Source: Paractinoplanes tereljensis (GTDB lineage Bacteria; Actinomycetota; Actinomycetes; Mycobacteriales; Micromonosporaceae). Taken from it: a stretch of 64,000 nt of DNA. Shown here piece after piece: positions 1-6,847 of the stretch. How positions within the stretch are numbered: position 1 is the first letter of the stretch; each line of letters starts with the position of its first letter. Where the stretch lies: positions 186,001 to 250,000 of the forward strand of contig NZ_BOMY01000060.1 in assembly GCF_016862435.1 (NCBI RefSeq), written 5' to 3'. Position numbers and translations under genes: made by a program. The notes beneath the pieces are model-generated. The model made no database searches and was not told the DNA's origin. It saw only the letters and a list, made by a program, of their open reading frames with translations.

Positions 1-170
1 TGCTGATCGCACTAGCGCTGGCCGGCACGGCCGCCCTGGTCATCGTGCTGATAGCCCGCACCCGGCGGCCTCGCCCACCGGCCGGGCCACCCGGCTTGAC
101 CAGCGTCTTCACCGGCCGAGCCACGGTGCCCGGCACCACCCGCGGACAAACCCGAGTGCCCTGGCTGTAA
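1..170 (+). CDS. C-terminal end of a membrane-anchored protein (partial)
   Basis: The window opens inside a gene; reading from base 3 gives about 55 residues to a TAA at 168-170. The first 19 residues are hydrophobic (Leu/Ala/Val/Ile) and look like one membrane segment, followed at once by a basic and Pro-rich tail (RTRRPRPPAG) that would stay in the cytoplasm by the positive-inside rule. Nothing in this fragment identifies a family. It is convergent with the membrane protein at 314-985. Confidence 0.55.
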   Translation, partial: LIALALAGTAALVIVLIARTRRPRPPAGPPGLTSVFTGRATVPGTTRGQTRVPWL

Positions 171-195
171 GCCGATAACCGGCCAACCACGGCCT

Positions 196-317
196 CTGCC
201 TGGCCAACCACGCGGCCCTGACTGGCCACGACCAACCCGGCCCATGCCTGGCCGGCCACGCAGCCTCAGACCGGCCACGACCAACCCGGCCCACGGCTGG
301 CCGACCACGCAGCCTAT
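196..317. repeat. 49-bp tandem repeat between convergent genes
   Basis: Two near-identical 49-bp units lie at 220-268 and 269-317, each containing GGCCACGACCAACCCGGCCC and ending in ACGCAGCCT; a third, partial unit (CTGGCCAACCACGCGGCCCT) precedes them at about 198-219. The last unit runs into the stop codon of the convergent gene at 314. No hairpin with a T-run is present, so it is not a classical terminator. Confidence 0.7.
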
Positions 318-985
318 GACTCGTCGGCCTCGCGCTGGCGGCGGGACTGGTCGCGCACCCGGGACAGGGCCGAGTCCCACTCGTCCGGTGGGGCGTCCAC
401 TTCGCGGCCGCCGGTGAAATAGTCGCCGTGCGAGATGATCGCGGACGCCAGCGCGACCAGCGCGGCCAGCGTCAGGAGCACCTGCGCGCCCTGGATGATG
501 TCCTCGGCCCACGGGTACCACCCCGGGAAGAGCAGCTCTCGCACCGCCGGGACCCGATCGCCGATCGCCGAGCCGTGCAGCTGCTCGAAGTAGGCCGCTA
601 CGGTGTGCGACTCGGTGGCGTCCGAGCCGACGCCCATGATTCCCAGCAGGAGAGTCAGCAATCCGCCACCGATCGCCCAGCTGCGAGCCCAGAGCCGGCC
701 GCGCCGCAGCCAGATGCCAAGAATGGCGTAGGCGATGCAGAGGACCCCGAGAACGATCAGCTCGACGGCCCCCTCCCGGCCACGCAGTAAGGCGGGCGGC
801 GTGATGCCGTACTCAGTGTTGATGCTGTCGAGCGCCGCGAGCAGGTGTTTCGACTCGGCGCTGCCCCACCATTGCAGTTCCAGGATGCCGTCGAGCACGA
901 GCAGCAGCCCGACCGGCGCCAATGCCAGCGTCAGCCAGGCCGCCACTCGCACCACACGCGGCGTAGTCGTATCAATCCCCGTCAT
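314..985 (-). CDS. four-helix integral membrane protein, unknown function
   Basis: 223 residues when started at the ATG at 985; a start further upstream would run into the neighbouring gene. Hydrophobic segments sit at about residues 13-35, 73-93, 102-120 and 162-184. Between the third and fourth is a soluble loop with aromatic residues (FPGWYPWAED), and the last 38 residues are polar and charged (end READES). I recognise no named family. It lies downstream of the decarboxylase-family gene on the same strand with a 32-base gap, so it may be transcribed with it from the ECF41-type promoter at 1530-1556. Confidence 0.75.
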   Translation of the reverse strand: MTGIDTTTPRVVRVAAWLTLALAPVGLLLVLDGILELQWWGSAESKHLLAALDSINTEYGITPPALLRGREGAVELIVLGVLCIAYAILGIWLRRGRLWARSWAIGGGLLTLLLGIMGVGSDATESHTVAAYFEQLHGSAIGDRVPAVRELLFPGWYPWAEDIIQGAQVLLTLAALVALASAIISHGDYFTGGREVDAPPDEWDSALSRVRDQSRRQREADES

Positions 986-1017
986 GCCGGGGATGCTAGT
1001 CACGTCGCGCCGAGACC

Positions 1018-1476
1018 TCATCCCCAATTCTGCGGAGCGGGCTGCTTGGTGGCCGCGTTGATCCGATTGAAGAAGTTGGTGGTGGCGATCCACAGCACGA
1101 TGGCCGCGAGCTGCTTCTCGTTGTAGTGCGCGGCGGCCGCGGCCCAGATGTCGTCCGGCACCGGGTCGGGCCGGTCGGCCAGCCGGGTGGCCGCCTCGGC
1201 CAGGGCGAGCGCGGCTCGTTCGGCCTCGGTGAAATACGGCGTCTCCCGCCATACCGCCACCGCGTACAGCCGTTCCTCGGTCTCGCCGTTCTTGCGGGCG
1301 TTGCGGGCACCCGAGTCGACGCACGGGCTGCATCCGTTGATCTGGCTGGCCCGCAGGTGCACCAGCTCCAGGGTGGCCGGTTCGACGCCGGCCGAGTGGG
1401 CCTCCTTGTAGAGGAGGTTGATCGCCTTCACGGACTCCGGCAGCAGGTACGCCGGGTTCTCGATCCGAGCCTGCAT
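1018..1476 (-). CDS. carboxymuconolactone decarboxylase / AhpD-family protein
   Basis: 152 residues. The AhpD-like helical fold is indicated by the ELVHLRASQINGCSPC stretch (Glu37, Cys49, Cys52). Family members are peroxidase-coupled disulfide reductases or decarboxylases using the CxxC pair with a nearby His. Here the usual His four residues after the second Cys is replaced by Gly56 (CVDSG rather than CxDxH), so the relay residue is missing. A strong GGAGGGAGA ribosome site precedes the ATG. It is divergent from the ECF41 sigma gene; proteins of this family are the standard partner of ECF41 sigma factors, so it is probably the sigma target. Substrate unknown. Confidence 0.85.
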   Translation of the reverse strand: MQARIENPAYLLPESVKAINLLYKEAHSAGVEPATLELVHLRASQINGCSPCVDSGARNARKNGETEERLYAVAVWRETPYFTEAERAALALAEAATRLADRPDPVPDDIWAAAAAHYNEKQLAAIVLWIATTNFFNRINAATKQPAPQNWG

Positions 1477-1494
1477 GATTTCTCCCTCCGGCGC

Positions 1495-1521
1495 CGTCAC
1501 ATCGGCGCGCTCTGTTCCGTC
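1495..1521 (+). promoter_or_regulatory. ECF41-type promoter for the sigma factor gene
   Basis: CGTCACA at 1495-1501, a 16-base spacer, then CGTC at 1518-1521. This matches the published ECF41 motif as I recall it (TGTCACA, about 16 bases, CGTC) at six of seven and four of four positions. A start near 1528 would give a leader of about 30 bases before the ATG at 1558, implying autoregulation. Confidence 0.65.
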
Positions 1522-1529
1522 AAAGGGGT

Positions 1530-1556
1530 GACGAACCCGGGAAGGCGAACGTGACC
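1530..1556 (-). promoter_or_regulatory. ECF41-type promoter for the decarboxylase-family gene
   Basis: On the minus strand GGTCACG (1556-1550), exactly 16 bases, then CGTC (1533-1530). Five of seven and four of four positions fit the ECF41 motif with the same spacing as the promoter facing the other way. It would drive the gene starting at 1476. The two promoters face away from each other and their -10 elements are only 8 bases apart. Confidence 0.6.
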
Positions 1557-1557
1557 A

Positions 1558-2391
1558 ATGTGGCATAGGACACAAAACGAACTCGCGGCCCACTTCGAGG
1601 AGAACCGGCCCCGGCTGCGCGCGGTGGCGCTGCGGATGCTCGGCTCCCCGGCCGAGGCCGACGACGCGGTGCAGGAGGCCTGGCTGCGACTCAGCCGCGC
1701 CGGCGACGGGGTGGACAACCTCAGCGCGTGGCTGACCACGGTCGTCGGCCGGGTGTGCCTGGACATGCTGCGGCAGCGCACCGCCCGCCGCGAGGACGAG
1801 TTCCCGGCGGAACCGCCCGCCGCCGGCGACGATCCCGAGCAGCAGGCGCTGCTGGCCGACTCGGTCGGGCTGGCGCTGCTGGTGGTCCTGGAGACGCTGA
1901 CCCCGGCCGAGCGGCTCGCGTTCGTGCTGCACGACCTGTTCGCCGTCTCGTTCGAGGAGATCGCCCCGATCGTCGGCCGCTCCCCCGACGCGGCCCGGCA
2001 ACTGGCCAGCCGCGCCCGCCGCCGCGTGCGAGCCACGCCGCCGGAGCAGGAGCAGGACGCACCGGCCGACCGTCAGGTAGTCGACGCGTTCCTGACCGCG
2101 TCCCGCGGCGGCGAGCTGGGCACCCTGCTGGCCCTGCTCGACCCGGACGTCGAAATGCGCGTAGACCAGGTAGTCCAGAACCAAGGCGCCGACGCCGTCG
2201 CCCGCTTCTTCGCCGGCCGAGCCCGAGCCGCCCGCACCGCCCTGATCAACGGCGCCATCGGCTTCGCGGTAATCGTCAACGGCCAGGTAAAGGTAGCCAC
2301 CCGAATCACCGTCACAAACGGCCGAATTACCACAATGGACGCGATCACCAGCCCGGCCGACCTCGCCAACCTGGCAATCCAGCCCCTCTGA
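1558..2391 (+). CDS. ECF41-family (SigJ-like) RNA polymerase sigma factor
   Basis: 277 residues. Region sigma-2 covers about residues 10-75 (ADDAVQEAWLRLSR), sigma-4 about 112-160 (LTPAERLAFVLHDLF, then a helix-turn-helix SFEEIAPIVGRSPDAARQ), and the remainder is a fused SnoaL/NTF2-like domain that in this group tunes sigma activity instead of a separate anti-sigma factor. Near the C-terminus SPADLANLAI resembles the conserved NPDKL motif of the group; the DGGGK motif of the linker is not seen (LLDPDVEMRVDQ in its place). It has its own ECF41-type promoter and a decarboxylase-family partner transcribed the other way. Confidence 0.92.
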   Translation: MWHRTQNELAAHFEENRPRLRAVALRMLGSPAEADDAVQEAWLRLSRAGDGVDNLSAWLTTVVGRVCLDMLRQRTARREDEFPAEPPAAGDDPEQQALLADSVGLALLVVLETLTPAERLAFVLHDLFAVSFEEIAPIVGRSPDAARQLASRARRRVRATPPEQEQDAPADRQVVDAFLTASRGGELGTLLALLDPDVEMRVDQVVQNQGADAVARFFAGRARAARTALINGAIGFAVIVNGQVKVATRITVTNGRITTMDAITSPADLANLAIQPL

Positions 2392-2499
2392 AAGCCAGGC
2401 CGGCCCAGCCAAAGTGCCAAGCCAACTGAAGAGCCCGGCCAGGCCGAGCCGGACCAGGCCGGACCGGGCCGAACCAAGGCCGGGCCGAACCAAGGCCGG
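2392..2499. repeat. GGCC-rich intergenic stretch with 16-bp direct repeat
   Basis: Between two convergent genes. A 16-bp unit GGGCCGAACCAAGGCC occurs twice in a row at 2466-2497, preceded by related GGCC/CCGGACC words. No clear hairpin plus T-run terminator is visible. Confidence 0.55.
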
Positions 2500-3459
2500 C
2501 TAGAGCGTCAAGACGATGCGGCCCTCGGTGTCGCCGGACGCCTGGCGTGACCAGGCCTCGGCGACGTCGGCGAACGGCACCGCCTCGTGCGCCACGGTTA
2601 GCCGGCCCGCCGCCGCGTGCTCGGCCACCTCGGTCAGCGACTCCGCACGCCGCGCGGTGGACAGCGCGTTGTTGGTGTAGCCGAGCACCTGCAGCGAGCC
2701 GCTGCGCAGCGTCGCCGAGTCGATCGGTGCGGTCGGCGACGCCGAACTGCCCAGGTTGACCAGCCGGCCGCCGGGTCGCAGCACCCGCAACGCGGCCGCG
2801 GCCGGCACCCCGAAGACCGGATCGAGCACCAGGTCGGCCGGCCCGGACGCGTCGCGCAGCCGGTCGGCCAGCGACATCGGGTCGTCGTCGGGCCGTAGTG
2901 CGACGATCCCGTCGGCGCCGAACTGGACCGCCCGGTCGAGAGCGTCCGCCGAGCGACTCACGGCGATCACCCGGCCGGCACCGCAGAGCCGGGCCAGCTG
3001 AACCGCGGCCTGCCCGACCACCCCACCGGCCCCGAGCACGACGACGGTCTCACCGGGGGTGAGCCCACCGGTCCGGGTCAGCGCCGAGTGCGCCGCCACG
3101 GCGGACAGGCCGAGCGCCGCGATCAACGGCAGCGGCACGCCTCGGGGCAACGGCACGACGTCGACGTACGGCACCGAGACGGCCGCGGTCATGCTGCCGT
3201 CGCCGGGCCGCATTCCGGCCGAGGTGGCGAACCAGACCGGCGTACCGTCGTCGCGGTAGCCCACACCCTGCACTCCCGGCACGTACGGCGTCGCCGGCGT
3301 CCCGAAATAGCTGGTGCCTGAGGCACACAGCAGGTCCAGCGGGGTGATCGGCGCCGCCGCCACGGAGATCGGCACCTCGCCGGCGCCCGGCACGGGTGGC
3401 CGTCGCTTCTCCAGCGACGGTGGCCGGCCGCAGACGCGCAGCACGGCCGCGGGGATCAT
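2500..3459 (-). CDS. medium-chain dehydrogenase/quinone oxidoreductase-like protein
   Basis: 319 residues, full length for the MDR superfamily. An N-terminal GroES-like domain (to about residue 130) is followed by a Rossmann domain with the nucleotide motif GAGGVVGQAAVQLA and the downstream VIAVSRS strand end that would contact NADP(H). No structural or catalytic Cys/His zinc set is seen, which fits the zinc-free quinone-reductase/enoyl-reductase branch. Its ATG overlaps the stop of the LigA-like gene by four bases (ATGA), so it is the last gene of the catabolic operon and translationally coupled. It may reduce an enoyl or carbonyl intermediate of that pathway; the substrate is not readable from sequence. 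Confidence 0.85.
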   Translation of the reverse strand: MIPAAVLRVCGRPPSLEKRRPPVPGAGEVPISVAAAPITPLDLLCASGTSYFGTPATPYVPGVQGVGYRDDGTPVWFATSAGMRPGDGSMTAAVSVPYVDVVPLPRGVPLPLIAALGLSAVAAHSALTRTGGLTPGETVVVLGAGGVVGQAAVQLARLCGAGRVIAVSRSADALDRAVQFGADGIVALRPDDDPMSLADRLRDASGPADLVLDPVFGVPAAAALRVLRPGGRLVNLGSSASPTAPIDSATLRSGSLQVLGYTNNALSTARRAESLTEVAEHAAAGRLTVAHEAVPFADVAEAWSRQASGDTEGRIVLTL

Positions 3460-3818
3460 GTCGCGATGTCCGGGTAGGGCATCGCGAAGTGGGCCATCCG
3501 CGCGCCGTACGCCTTCTGATACTCGAGCGGCTCGGCGTTGTCCCGCTCGAACATCGCGATGAACAGCGTCAGCGTGAGGAACGGGTGCGCCCCCAGCTCG
3601 AAGAGCTTGCAGTGATCATGATCGATCAGCGCCGCCCGCTCCTCGTCGGTGAACCGCAGCCAGGTGCTCGCCTCGTCGGTGATGCAGTTGAGCACCGCGT
3701 TGGCCCGATCCGCCTCCCACCAGGTGACCAGCTCGTGGGGCTCGGCCCGGTACCGCTCGACGAGCTCGGGGTCGCGGTCGACTGTGTACAGGAACTTGTT
3801 CAGCAAGTACTTGCTCAT
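3456..3818 (-). CDS. LigA-like small (alpha) subunit of extradiol ring-cleavage dioxygenase
   Basis: 120 residues, the usual size of the alpha subunit of protocatechuate 4,5-dioxygenase-type enzymes. It begins MSKYLLNKFLYTV and has the compact all-helical pattern of the family (DEERAALIDHDHCKLFELGAHPF, then GAHPFLTLTLF). In LigAB the alpha subunit caps the active site of the beta subunit and carries no metal ligands. AAGGAGG lies 8 bases before the ATG. The ATG overlaps the stop of a 30-residue ORF (3815-3907), and its own stop overlaps the reductase start. The separate LigB-like gene lies just upstream. Confidence 0.88.
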   Translation of the reverse strand: MSKYLLNKFLYTVDRDPELVERYRAEPHELVTWWEADRANAVLNCITDEASTWLRFTDEERAALIDHDHCKLFELGAHPFLTLTLFIAMFERDNAEPLEYQKAYGARMAHFAMPYPDIAT

Positions 3819-3907
3819 GCTGAGCCCTCCTTAGGCATGCCCTTCTGGCCCTCACCTGCAACGCCGTCCGCCGGTGCGGCTGGGTGCCGCTCGGTGCAGG
3901 CGGTCAT
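3815..3907 (-). CDS. 30-residue ORF translationally coupled to both dioxygenase subunit genes
   Basis: ATG at 3907 overlaps the LigB-like stop codon (ATGA) and its TGA at 3817-3815 overlaps the LigA-like ATG (ATGA), so it fills the whole gap between the two subunit genes in one open frame. The peptide begins MTACTERHPAAPADGVAGEG and ends with Lys-rich KGMPKEGSA. No signal, membrane segment or known family. The ribosome site of the LigA-like gene lies inside it. It may be a real small protein, or simply a device that keeps ribosomes running between the subunits; sequence alone cannot decide. Confidence 0.5.
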   Translation of the reverse strand: MTACTERHPAAPADGVAGEGQKGMPKEGSA

Positions 3908-4767
3908 GCCGGAACTCCGTTCGGGTACCAGGTGAAGTAGGCCTCCATGGTGTGGAACAGGTCGAGCGTGTCCACGTGGTCGGCTTTCGCCCCGGCCCCG
4001 GCCACGCCCATCATCAGCATGAAGTCCATGAAGCCGTGGGTGGCGTTGCCCGGCGCGTGCAGGCTGTCCAGCGACACCTCGCGCAGGCAACTGTCGAGGT
4101 CACCGCTGGCGATCCACTCGACGGCCCGGCGGTCGAACTCGGGGTCCGGTCCGTGCGGCCCGAACTGGCGCGGCCCGCCCAGCTCCAGCGACAGGTGCCC
4201 GGTGCCGATGATCGCGACCCGCAGATGCGACGGCCACTCCTCGACGATGCGCCGGATCGCCTCACCCAGCTGGACGAAGCGCGAAGGCTGCGGAAGCGGC
4301 GGCGCAAAGATGTTGGTGTAGATCGGCACGATCGGCAGGTCGGCCTCCGGCCGCAGCGTGATGATCGGGCAGGTGACACTGTGGTCGATCCGCAGCTCGT
4401 TGCTGAACGCCAGGTCGAAACCGGAGTCCAGGCCGGCCCGCAGAATGTGCGCGGACAGGTCTTCCTGGCCCTTGAGCAGCATCTTCGGCAGGCCGAACTC
4501 GCGCTCCTCGTTGTACCAGTTGGCGTCGTAGAACGGCGCCTTGCCGACCAGGAACTGCGGCATGTTGTCCAGCCACAGCTGATGGAAGTGGTCGGAGCCG
4601 ACCATCACCAGCACGTCGGGGTTAGCCCGGGTCAGGGTCTCCCGGAACGCGGTGATCTTCCGGACCCACTCGTCGGCGAAGGGGGGACGGTCCTCGCCGG
4701 TGGAGGTGCTGGCCCGGTAGTAGAAGGGATGGTGAGTCGAGGCGATGACCGCGACGATGCTGGCCAT
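3904..4767 (-). CDS. LigB-like catalytic (beta) subunit of class III extradiol dioxygenase
   Basis: 287 residues, typical of the LigB family. His12 and/or His13 (STHHPFY) and the SDHFH pair (His60, His62) match the iron-binding region, and GTGHLSLELG carries the His that acts as acid/base in this family. These enzymes open catechol-type rings next to the hydroxyls using Fe(II) and O2. GGAGG lies 7 bases before the ATG at 4767, which is preferred over longer frames. It begins 2 bases after the lyase gene ends and is followed by a coupled small ORF and the LigA-like gene. Ring substrate unknown; a gallate, protocatechuate or aminophenol-type compound is possible. Confidence 0.9.
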   Translation of the reverse strand: MASIVAVIASTHHPFYYRASTSTGEDRPPFADEWVRKITAFRETLTRANPDVLVMVGSDHFHQLWLDNMPQFLVGKAPFYDANWYNEEREFGLPKMLLKGQEDLSAHILRAGLDSGFDLAFSNELRIDHSVTCPIITLRPEADLPIVPIYTNIFAPPLPQPSRFVQLGEAIRRIVEEWPSHLRVAIIGTGHLSLELGGPRQFGPHGPDPEFDRRAVEWIASGDLDSCLREVSLDSLHAPGNATHGFMDFMLMMGVAGAGAKADHVDTLDLFHTMEAYFTWYPNGVPA

Positions 4768-4769
4768 AG

Positions 4770-5549
4770 TCAGTCCTCCCGGGGTTCGTAGACGGCGTTG
4801 CGATCGACGGTGAGATAGATCTGGTTGGCGATCGGCCGGCGGCGCTCCTCGGCCAGTTGCCCGAGCAGGCCGGCCGCCCGCGCCAGCAGGGCGAACCCGC
4901 GCAGCAGGTCGGTCGGCAGGCCCAGGTCGGCGAGGGCCGCGCCGCACACGCCGGCGCCGTTGAGCGGCAGCGTCTTGCCGAGCACCTGCGGGTGCACCCG
5001 GCCGATCGCCTCGAACAACCGCAGGTGCGGGCCGCGCAGGCCCTCTTCCTCGGCGATCGCGATCAGCACGGGGGTGCGCGGATCGAGTTCCTTGTGCACC
5101 GGGTGGCCGAGGCCCGGGATGAACTTCTTCTGCTCGCGGGCCTTCTTGACGGCTTCCAGCGCGATCACGTCGTAGTCGCGCTCGGTGCCGGCCGCGACAA
5201 GCGTCTCGGCCAGGAATCGGCCGCAGTCCTCGGTCACCCCGAGGAAGCGGGAACCGCCGCCGAGCAGACCGGCGGCGAGGGCTCCCTGCAGGGAATCCGG
5301 CGCCGAGAGGTACGTCAGGCGGGCCGCGATCGCGGTGGGCGTGAAGCCGTGATCGGCCAGCGCGACCAGCACGGCTTCGAACAGCCGGACCTCGGACGAC
5401 GACGGACGGCGCCCGGCGACCAGCCAGAACGCCAGCTCACCGAAGCCGACCTTGCCCATCAGGTCGGCCGCGAGGTCCTGCCCCAGCAAGGAGATCGTTT
5501 CCGGGGTCGAGGTGCCCAGCCCGGTCGGGAAACTTAATTCTTCAGCCAC
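4770..5549 (-). CDS. citrate-synthase-superfamily protein, citryl-CoA lyase type
   Basis: 259 residues from a GTG at 5549 with GAGGAG 8 bases upstream; a start further upstream would lie deep inside the previous gene. The GLGHPVHKELDPR motif is the hallmark of the short citryl-CoA-lyase/citrate-synthase-like group, with the catalytic His in GHPVH; the C-terminus PIANQIYLTVDR also fits. It lacks the extra N-terminal part of true citrate synthases. Such enzymes split (or form) a C-C bond in an acyl-CoA carrying a tertiary alcohol. It overlaps the CoA-transferase gene by 16 bases, so the likely scheme is CoA activation followed by retro-Claisen cleavage. Confidence 0.85.
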   Translation of the reverse strand: MAEELSFPTGLGTSTPETISLLGQDLAADLMGKVGFGELAFWLVAGRRPSSSEVRLFEAVLVALADHGFTPTAIAARLTYLSAPDSLQGALAAGLLGGGSRFLGVTEDCGRFLAETLVAAGTERDYDVIALEAVKKAREQKKFIPGLGHPVHKELDPRTPVLIAIAEEEGLRGPHLRLFEAIGRVHPQVLGKTLPLNGAGVCGAALADLGLPTDLLRGFALLARAAGLLGQLAEERRRPIANQIYLTVDRNAVYEPRED

Positions 5550-6664
5550 GCTCGGATCTCCTCGCCGTGCTCGTCCAGACCGGGCGGCGGAAGCTCGTAC
5601 GCCGGCGGGGTCTCGGAAAACGTGATCGGGTTGCGGACCGCCGGCACGCCACCGGCGTCGATCACCGGGTTCAGCCCCAGCTCGTCGGCGAAGGCCACGC
5701 CGCCGTCGATCGTGTTGATCGGCGCGCACGGCACCCCGGCCGCCAGCAGGTCGCGGAACCAGTCGTCCTTGGTCCGCTTGCTGAGCCGTTCGACCAGGAT
5801 CGGCCGCAACTGTTCGCGATTCGCCGTACGGTCCTGGTTACGCCCGAAACGCGGATCGTCCGGCAGCTCCGGCAGGTCGAGCACCTGGCACAGCTTGCGG
5901 AACTGCCCGTCGTTCCCGGCGATCACGATCAGCTCACCGTCCGCACACGGCAGCGGCTCGTACGGGAAGAGGCTGGGATGCGCGTTGCCCATCCGGAACG
6001 GAATGGTCCCGCCGGCGACGTAACCGCTCGAGTGGTTGACCAGGCCGGACAGGGCCGAGCTGAGCAGGTTGACCTCGACGTGCTGGCCGCGGCCGGTCTC
6101 GCCCCGGTGCCGCAGGGCGGCCAGGATGCCGATGGTGGCGTGCATGCCGGCCATCACGTCGAAGACCGAGATGCCGGCCCGGAACGGCGATCCGTCCGGG
6201 TCGCCGGTGAGGCTCATCAGGCCGGAGATGGCCTGGACCATCAAGTCGTACCCCGGGAGGTTGGCCCCCTCGCCGGAGCCGAAGCCGCTGATGCTGGCGT
6301 AGATGATCTTCGGGTTTTCCGAAAGAACCGAGTCGAAATCAAGACCGAACCGGGCCAGACCGCCCGGCTTGAAGTTCTCGATCATGATGTCCGCCCGGCC
6401 GGCCAGCGCACGCGCCACGGCCTGATCGTCCGGATCCTTCAGGTTCAGGGCGATGGACCGCTTGTTGCGGTTGATGCCCAGATAGTAGGTCGAGACACCG
6501 TCGCGGGTGGGTGGCATCCAGGTGCGGGTGTCATCCCCACCCGGCCCCTCCACCTTGATCACCTGAGCGCCGAGGTCGGCGAGCAGCATCGTCGCGTACG
6601 GCCCGGCCAGGATCCGGGAGAAATCCGCCACCAGCAGACCGTGCAGAGGGCCCTGCGTCATCAT
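5534..6664 (-). CDS. CaiB/BaiF (class III) CoA transferase
   Basis: 376 residues from the first ATG of an ATG-ATG pair at 6664/6661; a GTG at 6685 is possible but falls inside the palindromic operator at 6678-6693 and adds residues not typical of the family. The family start LLVADFSRILAGPYATMLL and GAQVIKVEGP is clear, and Asp in AGISVFDVMAGM corresponds to the catalytic aspartate that carries the acyl-CoA anhydride. Members move CoA between carboxylic acids without ATP. It is the first gene of the catabolic operon running to 2500 and overlaps the lyase gene downstream. Confidence 0.88.
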   Translation of the reverse strand: MMTQGPLHGLLVADFSRILAGPYATMLLADLGAQVIKVEGPGGDDTRTWMPPTRDGVSTYYLGINRNKRSIALNLKDPDDQAVARALAGRADIMIENFKPGGLARFGLDFDSVLSENPKIIYASISGFGSGEGANLPGYDLMVQAISGLMSLTGDPDGSPFRAGISVFDVMAGMHATIGILAALRHRGETGRGQHVEVNLLSSALSGLVNHSSGYVAGGTIPFRMGNAHPSLFPYEPLPCADGELIVIAGNDGQFRKLCQVLDLPELPDDPRFGRNQDRTANREQLRPILVERLSKRTKDDWFRDLLAAGVPCAPINTIDGGVAFADELGLNPVIDAGGVPAVRNPITFSETPPAYELPPPGLDEHGEEIRAWLKN

Positions 6665-6677
6665 CACCGCCCGTTCT

Positions 6678-6693
6678 GCGGACACCTGTCCGC
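6678..6693. promoter_or_regulatory. operator 1: GCGGAC-N4-GTCCGC palindrome
   Basis: Perfect inverted repeat GCGGACACCTGTCCGC. It sits where the start of the leftward operon transcript is expected (TTGACA at 6728-6723). A second copy of the same design lies at 6811-6826 on the other side of the divergent region. The IclR regulator at 8275 is the obvious candidate binder (inference). Confidence 0.65.
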
Positions 6694-6699
6694 TGAAAC

Positions 6700-6728
6700 A
6701 GCTTCCGCCCCGGCAGCAGGCCTGTCAA
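6700..6728 (-). promoter_or_regulatory. promoter of the leftward catabolic operon
   Basis: Perfect -35 TTGACA on the minus strand (6728-6723), 17 bases, then GAAGCT (6705-6700), a weak -10. The predicted start, near 6692, falls within operator 1. The -35 is convincing, the -10 is not. Confidence 0.4.
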
Positions 6729-6757
6729 TGGGCGGTTAATCAAGTCGAAACACACTA

Positions 6758-6786
6758 TTGACGCTGCACGTGACCGGGAGCACACT
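6758..6786 (+). promoter_or_regulatory. promoter of the amidohydrolase-iclR unit
   Basis: TTGACG at 6758-6763, 17 bases, CACACT at 6781-6786. The predicted start near 6793 lies just before operator 2 at 6811-6826, so a bound repressor would block elongation or open-complex escape. The -10 is weak. Confidence 0.35.
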
Positions 6787-6810
6787 GGCGCCACTCGCCC
6801 TGCCCGCTCA

Positions 6811-6826
6811 GCGGACAGCGGTCCGG
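6811..6826. promoter_or_regulatory. operator 2: GCGGAC-N4-GTCCGG palindrome
   Basis: GCGGACAGCGGTCCGG, the same 16-bp layout as operator 1 with one mismatch in the outermost pair. It lies 22 bases before the amidohydrolase start. The two centres are 133 bp apart. Confidence 0.6.
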
Positions 6827-6847
6827 AAAACCTTGAAAGGATGGGCG

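Noticed and set aside
6665..6685. GTG at 6685 as the start of the CoA transferase
   Set aside because: It lies inside the palindromic operator, near the predicted transcription start, and adds residues not usual for the family; the ATG pair at 6664/6661 is preferred.
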